From Halovibrio variabilis (GTDB taxonomy: Bacteria; Pseudomonadota; Gammaproteobacteria; Pseudomonadales; Halomonadaceae): a stretch of DNA of 64,000 nucleotides. Within the stretch, counting starts at the first letter, position 1. Each line of letters starts with the position of its first letter. The notes under the pieces were generated by a model. The model worked only from the letters and a program-made list of their open reading frames with translations, ran no database searches and was not told the DNA's origin. This document shows positions 45,071 through 51,179 of the stretch, piece by piece. Location: contig NZ_BJXV01000012.1 in assembly GCF_007991175.1 (NCBI RefSeq), forward strand, positions 106,741 through 170,740. The letters run 5' to 3'. Made by a program: the position numbers and the translations under genes.

Positions 45071-45508
45071 ATGATTCAGCTAAAAGACCAAGTTGGCGAT
45101 GCGATTGTACCAGCGGTTATTCAGGCGCTTGTCGTTTGTGTGGTACGATTTTTTACTATTCCTTGGTCAATCTGGAAAGGAGCGGCCTTACGCCTAGCTG
45201 CGATGCGTCAAAGTAGTGACGAAGAAAAGGTAGCTTCTAGCAAATCTGAATTCCCTGTTTTTGATTGGTTTAGAGCCGCCTGGGATGGCGCTATTTTTCT
45301 ATCGTGGTTTATCGGCATCTTGATAAGTGTTATTGCACTGATTGGCGGTAGCATGGGGTACGGCGGTCTCATGCAAGGTATTGCGGCTGGTGTAACCGTG
45401 CTGGTGTATTTTTACTTCTCTGTGATTGGCATGTCATTACTAAAAGAAGGCTTGATTTTGGTTTTATCGATTGCGCTAAACATGGAGCGTCTAGTCAATA
45501 AGAGTTAA
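45071..45508 (+). CDS. Membrane protein of unknown function, 145 aa
   Basis: Start chosen at 45071 because AAGGA then lies about 9 bp upstream; an ATG two codons earlier is too close to it. Hydrophobic segments at about 12-35, 72-95 and 102-136 suggest three or four membrane helices with a charged loop (RQSSDEEKVASSKSEF) between the first two. No family recognised with confidence. Base composition is lower in GC than the core genes. A terminator hairpin follows at 45525-45556. Confidence 0.7.
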   Translation: MIQLKDQVGDAIVPAVIQALVVCVVRFFTIPWSIWKGAALRLAAMRQSSDEEKVASSKSEFPVFDWFRAAWDGAIFLSWFIGILISVIALIGGSMGYGGLMQGIAAGVTVLVYFYFSVIGMSLLKEGLILVLSIALNMERLVNKS

Positions 45509-45524
45509 AAATGTTTGATGATTA

Positions 45525-45556
45525 CACCCCCTAAACAATACTGTTTAGGGGGTTGC
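45525..45556 (+). terminator. Terminator after the membrane protein gene
   Basis: CCCCCTAAACA / TGTTTAGGGGG is an 11-bp perfect stem with an ATAC loop followed by TTGCT. Strong hairpin, short T tail. Confidence 0.65.
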
Positions 45557-45597
45557 TGGTGGACTTTATCGGTGAAGCACCCATAAAGTCCACCAGC
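45555..45597. repeat. 15-bp perfect inverted repeat with 13-bp spacer
   Basis: GCTGGTGGACTTTAT at 45555-45569 is exactly mirrored at 45583-45597. It directly follows the terminator of the membrane protein gene. It could be a second transcription-stop structure, a recombination or transposon scar, or a protein-binding site. Confidence 0.6.
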
Positions 45598-46049
45598 ACA
45601 TAAATTTTCGTCTAACGTCAAAACGCTTTTTGAAAGCCGCCTATTAAGCTGTAAGACGAAGGCCTTCATGCTCATGTTTTTTTATTGATCAACGCCCGAG
45701 AGCAGACAATTATCTACGCATATTTTTTCGCGTATCAAAAATATTATAAATCAAATGCTTACTGACTACTTATTTTCGATTTACTTTTCCATAGGCACTT
45801 AAAAGCATGGCGTGTAGAAGACGTGACGGTTTGCTATTGGTTACAACAATAAACCGCCAACTAATTTTGAGGTGGTGCATCTTTATCAGCGCTAGCAATC
45901 CTTACAACTAATTACACTACCTATCCCCAAGGCTTTTTCAATCAATTTTTCTACACTAAAACATCAATACAATTATTTAATTAAATAATTATCTAGTATA
46001 TGAAAAATCACCTTATGGTCAACACCATAGAGAACTAATAGTAATTTAA
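45598..46049. other. AT-rich non-coding stretch before the methyltransferase gene
   Basis: About 450 bp with stops in all frames. It contains a perfect 20-bp palindrome AATTATTTAATTAAATAATT at 45971-45990 and a small inverted repeat (TATGGT / ACCATA, 46014-46027) just downstream of the methyltransferase stop that could act as its terminator. No RNA gene recognised. Confidence 0.45.
45971..45990. repeat. Perfect 20-bp AT-only palindrome
   Basis: AATTATTTAATTAAATAATT equals its own reverse complement. In an AT-rich region such palindromes are less surprising than elsewhere, but 20 bp without mismatch is notable next to a putative defence operon. Confidence 0.6.
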
Positions 46050-47117
46050 CTACGCAACATTCAGCTTCTCATATGAGCTTATATGACGAAGCAAGGATTT
46101 TGCTATAACCTCACCTAATCTTACCGGCACCGCATTACCAATCAAACGTCCTAAACGACTGAACTTAACGTCTTCATTATTAGCAATAAACCTATAATCT
46201 CTAGGGAATGTTTGTAGCATTGCAGCCTCTCGCAAAGAAATAGCCCTATCTTGCTCAGGATGACCAAAACGACCATTCCCATACCCAAAACACTGTGTTG
46301 TAATTGTAGGGCCTACTGCATCCCACTCCATTCGCCCATAAACACTAGGAAATGTTGAGCCAGTTTTTTTCCTGTGGCAGTTGGCCTGCAGACTTTCGGG
46401 CCAATCTCTCCAAGTACCGCCAGGCTTTGATGCTTTAATTCTCTTAATATTAATTTCGCTGAGAGAAGAAGATACATGTAGTGGATCGTGCTTATTTCTT
46501 CGACCAGCTTGGATTTTTTCAAGACTGCCTATAGCTTGTCTAACAGTAATTTTTCCACCAAAATCATTTGGAATATAGAGTTCATTTCTTCCTAACTTTG
46601 AAGCTAGCAATACCAATCTTTTACGAGTTTGAGGGATCCCAAAATTTTGACAATCAACAATAGACCACCAAACATAATAGCCTTTAAGTTGTTCGAGAAA
46701 TTCCTGAAAAACTTGATGTCTGGGCAATTGAGGCACATTTTCCATCACCACTAAATCTGGTGAGGCTTCTTCCACGAGTCTACCGAATTGTAAAACAAGC
46801 GACCATTGCTCAGACCTTGCTTTATCTTTTTTACTACGACTATATGTTGAAAATGGTTGGCAAGGTGCACATCCCGCTATTAATTTAAGCCCGGCATGTT
46901 GGCCGAACATATCATCAATATCAGCTTTCTTTATCTCGCTAACATTTTTTTCAACGAAAAGCGCCTTATTATTCTTCTCAAAAGGATACTTACAATGTGA
47001 ATCTATATCCACGCCCGCCCGTACTTCTATACCAGCACGAAGTAAGCCATGAGCAAGACCACCAACACCACAGAATAGATCAACCGCTGCGATTTTTGAA
47101 AAATTACAAATCGTCAT
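46050..47117 (-). CDS. C5-cytosine DNA methyltransferase
   Basis: 355 residues from the ATG at 47117 (GAGAG about 8 bp upstream). The canonical motif order is present: I (AAVDLFCGVGGLAHGLLRAG), IV with catalytic Cys86 (GCAPCQPFSTYS), VI with Glu127 (LVVMENVPQL), VIII (QTRKRLVLLAS) and X (GNAVPVRLGEVIAKSLL). The region between VIII and IX, about residues 185-290, is the target-recognition part. It methylates cytosine C5 in a DNA sequence I cannot infer. It is the last gene of an operon with the HEPN-like and DUF262 genes, starting 12 bp after the HEPN gene. Confidence 0.92.
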   Translation of the reverse strand: MTICNFSKIAAVDLFCGVGGLAHGLLRAGIEVRAGVDIDSHCKYPFEKNNKALFVEKNVSEIKKADIDDMFGQHAGLKLIAGCAPCQPFSTYSRSKKDKARSEQWSLVLQFGRLVEEASPDLVVMENVPQLPRHQVFQEFLEQLKGYYVWWSIVDCQNFGIPQTRKRLVLLASKLGRNELYIPNDFGGKITVRQAIGSLEKIQAGRRNKHDPLHVSSSLSEINIKRIKASKPGGTWRDWPESLQANCHRKKTGSTFPSVYGRMEWDAVGPTITTQCFGYGNGRFGHPEQDRAISLREAAMLQTFPRDYRFIANNEDVKFSRLGRLIGNAVPVRLGEVIAKSLLRHISSYEKLNVA

Positions 47118-47129
47118 TAACAAGCACTC

Positions 47130-47873
47130 TCATGCAGGACGCTTATCATCCAAAAGGAATTCATATCTCTCCACATAACCACAAAAACACTCAACGACTT
47201 CCTCTAGATACTTTACCGCTCTTTCCTTAAGATCTAACAACTCGCTAACAGTTGTGTTTTCTGCACTTTCTGTAAAGGATAAAGAGCCGTGAGCCAGCCT
47301 ATTTCTTAAGCTTTTAACTAAAGAAAGAGCCCCCATATCATCTCTTATAGGCCTTTTAACTCCACTATGAATATCACGACTAATATTCAAATTAAAACCG
47401 AGCCTGATAGTCATTTTTTCAATTGCCCCATCATCCCAATTTCCTCCTCCACCTTTTTCAATAGAAAAAGTTTTAACAGGCAAAGAAGAAACAAAATAAC
47501 GGCAAACCTCTAGCGCTTGGGCTAAACGTTTATCAGGCGACAAATCAACATGAGTCCTAGCCATAGATCTTACCCACTCACGGAAAAGCTCTTCCCGAAA
47601 ATCGGATGGAAGCCAGCTTTCATTGTTTGTTGCTGCTCTGGCAACCATATCCAAACATAAAGTTATCGTCGCCTCTACTAAATTATAAAGCTGTAAATAC
47701 ACACAAGAATATAGAATTTTTAACTGCTGTCTACTTATCGCATCGCTCTCACCTTCAATTCTTGGCGCACCATTAGTAGACTGGCGGTCAAGTGCTTCTA
47801 ACAAATCCATGTAAGAGTTAACTTCATCAAGGCGCTCTTTAAATGTATTTCTCAGCAGTTCCACTTTAACCAC
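47130..47873 (-). CDS. HEPN-domain nuclease-like protein, MAE_28990/MAE_18760 type
   Basis: 247 residues from a GTG at 47873 that overlaps the DUF262 stop by 8 bp; a GTG three codons later (47864), with AGGTGG 5 bp upstream, is an alternative start. The all-helical protein ends with KSLRNRLAHGSLSF, in which Arg190 to His195 form the R-x4-H signature of HEPN ribonucleases. The N-terminal ERLDEVNSYMDLLEALD and LKILYSCVYLQLYNLVEATI fit the MAE_28990 family found in defence islands. Predicted RNase activity, perhaps causing dormancy or death on infection; not proven. Confidence 0.8.
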   Translation of the reverse strand: MVKVELLRNTFKERLDEVNSYMDLLEALDRQSTNGAPRIEGESDAISRQQLKILYSCVYLQLYNLVEATITLCLDMVARAATNNESWLPSDFREELFREWVRSMARTHVDLSPDKRLAQALEVCRYFVSSLPVKTFSIEKGGGGNWDDGAIEKMTIRLGFNLNISRDIHSGVKRPIRDDMGALSLVKSLRNRLAHGSLSFTESAENTTVSELLDLKERAVKYLEEVVECFCGYVERYEFLLDDKRPA

Positions 47874-48939
47874 CTAAAAGTTTAGTCTTTACGAAATTTA
47901 TTCGCCCAAGAAGCCTTGCTTTTGCATTAGCGCCATCCGAGCCTGTAACTTTAGGAAACTCCTTGTCTTCCATCCATATCCTAACATCACCAACTTCTTC
48001 TACTGATAATTCAGGCTTTTCTTTAAGTGCCATCTTAACGCCTATGGCTATTGACTCAAATCTAGCTTTAGGAGTTGCTTTTCCTTTTACTGTCTTTCTA
48101 AAACCATATGGAAACACTTCGTCAACGAATTTCATACTGTTTAAAAAATCACTAGAATACTCCTCAACGAGAGAAGCATCCTCTTCAGCTTTACGATTCA
48201 TTTTCTTCACATAATTAAATAAAAATTCAGACGGCTTATCTTTATATTCAGAAAGGTCATCTCCATATGCAAAATACCGAGTAATCAACTCTTCTCTAAC
48301 TCTTTCATTTTTTTCTTTTTGTGAAACAGGAGCAAGCTTCTCAAAGAGAGGCATCTCCGCACATTTAGTTATCATATTCATGAAAGGCCCAGCCAGAGCC
48401 CCTCGACGAATCTCCGCTTTATTAGCTACTTTACTTCCCGTATTTATCCTGTCAAACATATCGAATCTAGCTTGCTCATCTGCATGCTCGTTTAAAACAA
48501 TACCCCTGACTGAACGATTAAGAGTTTTTCTTTTCCTTGAGTCTAAAAGCTCTGAAAACTTGAATCCTGAAAGCTTTTCAAGACTTTCAAGCTCTCCCAA
48601 CCTAAAATCTTTATAAATAAATTCTTCAATTGTCCGTAACCGCTGTGATCCATCAACAATTTCAAGCCGTCCGTCAGGCATTTCCCAGAAAAACAAAAAA
48701 GGGATTGGCAAGCCAATCATTAGGGACTCAATGAACCTTGACTTCCTTTCATCTTCCCACGTGTACTCCCTCTGATAATCAGGAACAACAAAATCACCTT
48801 TCTTCATTTTGTCTGCTAACAGCTCGACAGAGTATTCGGTAAGGTAAAATTCAATCCTCTTTGAGAGCTCGACAATTTGCATCTCTGCAAGCTCGGCTTC
48901 TTTTTGGGTTTTTAGATGTATTACTTTTTTATTGACCAT
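47866..48939 (-). CDS. DUF262 (GmrSD N-terminal-like / ParB-fold) protein
   Basis: 357 residues from the ATG at 48939 (AAGAGTGG upstream). DUF262 motifs are clear: VVPDYQREYTWEDERKSRFI (about 52-71), LEIVDGSQRLRTIEEFIY with the D-G-x-Q-R motif at 96-100, and MFDRINTGSKVANKAEIRR. This ParB/Srx-like fold uses nucleotide and, in GmrS, pairs with a nuclease to restrict modified phage DNA. The C-terminal part is not the DUF1524 HNH nuclease of fused GmrSD, so nuclease function must come from the HEPN protein or another partner. First gene of the three-gene operon. Confidence 0.85.
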   Translation of the reverse strand: MVNKKVIHLKTQKEAELAEMQIVELSKRIEFYLTEYSVELLADKMKKGDFVVPDYQREYTWEDERKSRFIESLMIGLPIPFLFFWEMPDGRLEIVDGSQRLRTIEEFIYKDFRLGELESLEKLSGFKFSELLDSRKRKTLNRSVRGIVLNEHADEQARFDMFDRINTGSKVANKAEIRRGALAGPFMNMITKCAEMPLFEKLAPVSQKEKNERVREELITRYFAYGDDLSEYKDKPSEFLFNYVKKMNRKAEEDASLVEEYSSDFLNSMKFVDEVFPYGFRKTVKGKATPKARFESIAIGVKMALKEKPELSVEEVGDVRIWMEDKEFPKVTGSDGANAKARLLGRINFVKTKLLGG

Positions 48940-49144
48940 TGCACCCACTCTTAACTAACAAACCAATCTACATATCGAGCTGATAGCTACAAATTATCGA
49001 AATAAAAGTGTAACGCGTTCGACTTTCAGTGTTTGATTTACTCTACCACTTAGAGGTAAGAAACGATATACGAGGCATTAGAGCTGCATGAGGTAAGGCT
49101 AAATTAATTAATTTAACAGAAAAAAACAAGCTAAGCGGGCCTAT

Positions 49145-49180
49145 AAAAAAAAAAGGCCACCTTGACAGGTGGCCTTTTGA
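49145..49180 (-). terminator. Terminator of the tRNA operon
   Basis: AAAAGGCCACCT / AGGTGGCCTTTT with a TGAC loop. On the minus strand it is followed by a run of ten T, giving a strong stop for the tRNA-Phe/Gln/Thr transcript and insulating the defence-like operon. Confidence 0.88.
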
Positions 49181-49214
49181 ATTCTCTAACGCTCTGATTT
49201 TAACCACTTTTCAG

Positions 49215-49290
<76 letters not shown>

Positions 49291-49363
49291 GCTTCACGTT
49301 TTTCTTGAGAGCATGATTGCTTCGCTGTTAGGCTCTGCAATCAACAAGAAATTTGGTTGGCAA

Positions 49364-49438
49364 TGGCTGGGGTACCAGGATTCGAACCTGGGAATGCCGC
49401 TACCAAAAAGCGGTGCCTTACCACTTGGCGATACCCCA
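49364..49438 (-). tRNA. tRNA-Gln (anticodon TTG)
   Basis: The minus strand reads TGGGGTATCGCCAAGTGGTA and ends TACCCCAGCCA, almost identical to known bacterial tRNA-Gln. Anticodon loop TTTTGGT with TTG; CCA encoded. Confidence 0.96.
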
Positions 49439-49444
49439 GCAGTG

Positions 49445-49520
49445 TGGTGGCCAGAGACGGAATCGAACCGCCGACACGGGGATTTTCAATCCCCTGCTCT
49501 ACCGACTGAGCTATCTGGCC
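49445..49520 (-). tRNA. tRNA-Phe (anticodon GAA)
   Basis: The minus strand starts GGCCAGATAGCTCAGTCGGT, has the anticodon loop TTGAAAA with GAA, T loop GGTTCGATTCC and encoded CCA. First gene of the tRNA operon. Confidence 0.96.
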
Positions 49521-49536
49521 GCTGCCAACGGTGCGT

Positions 49537-49565
49537 ATTAAACTAAAATCGACGCTTATCGTCAA
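49537..49565 (-). promoter_or_regulatory. Predicted promoter of the tRNA operon
   Basis: On the minus strand TTGACG (49565-49560), a 17-bp spacer and TTTAAT (49542-49537) lie 16 bp upstream of tRNA-Phe. The GC-rich stretch immediately after (ACGCACCG) resembles a stringent discriminator. Confidence 0.65.
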
Positions 49566-49643
49566 CACCTTTGTGAAACTTTCTTGCCATACCGGCGCTT
49601 AGGGGTGTTTTGTACTGCGCTTGTCATCGCACCGCTTGGTAGC

Positions 49644-49919
49644 TTATGGCTGTGAAGGCGGGACGTACCCTTCGGCCTGATCGGTTTCTTGGTTATCGAA
49701 GAAGCGCTGCATCTGCTCCATCAGGTATGCCCGTGATTCTGGATCCAGCATATTCAGGTGCTTTTCGTTGATCAGGCGGGTTTGCAGCGACTGCCAGGCT
49801 TCCCACGCGGGCTTGGAAACCGTGGCCTGAATCTCTTGACCCTGTTTACCCGGCAGCGGTGGAAACGGCAACGCTTCCAGCTCTTTTTGGTACTTGCGGC
49901 AAAAAACAGTGTTGCTCAT
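49644..49919 (-). CDS. yggX: Probable Fe(2+)-trafficking protein YggX
   Basis: 91 residues. The start MSNTVFCRKYQKELEALPFP, the GKQGQEIQATVSKPAWEAWQ block and LINEKHLNMLDPESRAYL are diagnostic of YggX, a small cytoplasmic protein with one conserved Cys (Cys7) that protects Fe-S enzymes from oxidative damage. It follows mutY on the same strand about 55 bp away, the same order as in E. coli and Pseudomonas. mutY needs an Fe-S cluster, which makes the pairing sensible. Confidence 0.96.
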   Translation of the reverse strand: MSNTVFCRKYQKELEALPFPPLPGKQGQEIQATVSKPAWEAWQSLQTRLINEKHLNMLDPESRAYLMEQMQRFFDNQETDQAEGYVPPSQP

Positions 49920-49975
49920 AGGATGCTCCTGGTGCTGCGATTTTATGGGTGATCATTTAACCCACTAGAAAACGC

Positions 49976-51070
49976 CTAGGCGTGACCTGGGGTTGGATTG
50001 AGAGTAAACGGTGCCAGCTGGCTGAGCAGAGCTTTGACCGGGGCAGCCAGGCCCAGCTCAGGCGGATGATTGATGTCGTACCACACGCCGCTTTCGCGAA
50101 TACCGCCCAGCCTATCGCAGCTGACCGGCTGCGGGGTAATCGCTAGGCGAAAATGGCTAAAGGTATGATAAAAGCTGGCCTGGGTACTTTCACGCTCGGG
50201 GTTCACCGCGTGGGCTTCCAGCCAGTCGTTGAGCTCGCTGTGCTTGTCAAACTGCGGCAGGCTCCATAACCCGCCCCATAGGCCCGTAGGCGGGCGCTTC
50301 TCCAGCCATACCCGACCTTCCGGGTCGCGCAGCATCAGCATGATTGTCTGGCGCGTGGGCAGCGCCTTCTTCGGCTTGGATTCAGGGTAACGCTGCGGCT
50401 CGCCCTGGGCATAGCCCAAACAGACATCATTAAACGGGCAGCGCGGGCAATCGGGCTTGCTGCGTTTACATAGCGTGGCGCCAAAATCCATCATCGCCTG
50501 AGTGTAATCGGCTAACCGCGTGGCGGGAGTGTAATACTCGGCCAGCGCCCATAGCTTGCGCTCTACCGCTGGCTTGCCCGGCCAGCCAGGCAAAGCATGC
50601 AGGCGAGTAAGCGAGCGCTTTACATTGCCATCTAAAATGGCGGCCCGATGCCCGGCGCTTTGCGCAATGATAGCGCCAGCAGTGGAACGGCCAATGCCAG
50701 GGAGCGCCACTAAAGCGTCGATACTGTGTGTCGGTAGTTCTCCACCGTGCTCGGCTACCGCAACCTGGGCGGCTTTATGCATGTTGCGCGCACGGGCGTA
50801 ATAGCCAAGCCCGGTCCATAAGTGCAGCACTTCGTCCTGCGGTGCATTAGCCAGCGCTTCCAGTGTAGGAAAGCGCGCCATAAAGCGCTCAAAATAGGCA
50901 ATAACGGTGGTGACCTGGGTTTGTTGCAGCATGATTTCCGACACCCACACCCGATAAGCGCTGCGCGGTGATTGCCAAGGTAAGTCGTGGCGGCCATGTT
51001 GATCGAACCAAGCCAAAAGACGACGCTGAAACTCGTCCGCCGCCAGCCGCGGCGTGGGCATATCCGCCAT
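49976..51070 (-). CDS. mutY: A/G-specific adenine DNA glycosylase
   Basis: 364 residues from the ATG at 51070 (CAGGAG about 6 bp upstream; an upstream in-frame ATG lacks one). Family blocks: SEIMLQQTQVTTVIAYFERF, the helix-hairpin-helix LVALPGIGRSTAGAIIAQS followed by the catalytic region HRAAILDGNVKRSLTR, and the cluster ligands CKRSKPDCPRCPFNDVC. A C-terminal NUDIX-like domain (about 230-355) recognises 8-oxoG. It removes adenine mispaired with 8-oxoguanine. Confidence 0.95.
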   Translation of the reverse strand: MADMPTPRLAADEFQRRLLAWFDQHGRHDLPWQSPRSAYRVWVSEIMLQQTQVTTVIAYFERFMARFPTLEALANAPQDEVLHLWTGLGYYARARNMHKAAQVAVAEHGGELPTHSIDALVALPGIGRSTAGAIIAQSAGHRAAILDGNVKRSLTRLHALPGWPGKPAVERKLWALAEYYTPATRLADYTQAMMDFGATLCKRSKPDCPRCPFNDVCLGYAQGEPQRYPESKPKKALPTRQTIMLMLRDPEGRVWLEKRPPTGLWGGLWSLPQFDKHSELNDWLEAHAVNPERESTQASFYHTFSHFRLAITPQPVSCDRLGGIRESGVWYDINHPPELGLAAPVKALLSQLAPFTLNPTPGHA

Positions 51071-51112
51071 GCACGCTCCTGAAACAGAATGTTTCATATA
51101 GACAAGGTCTCA

Positions 51113-51142
51113 ATAAAAAAGCGCCGGTGTTGAGGCCGGCGC
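51113..51142 (-). terminator. Terminator after the AsmA-family gene
   Basis: GCGCCGG / CCGGCGC with a TGTTGAGG loop. On the minus strand it is followed by TTTTTTATTG. Separates the AsmA-family gene from mutY. Confidence 0.82.
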
Positions 51143-51179
51143 AGCACTGATGGCTTACATTTAGAACTTGCACCGATGC

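Noticed and set aside
44445..49140. Prophage or transposon
   Set aside because: No integrase, transposase, phage structural gene or att repeat was seen; the inverted repeats present do not flank a transposase.
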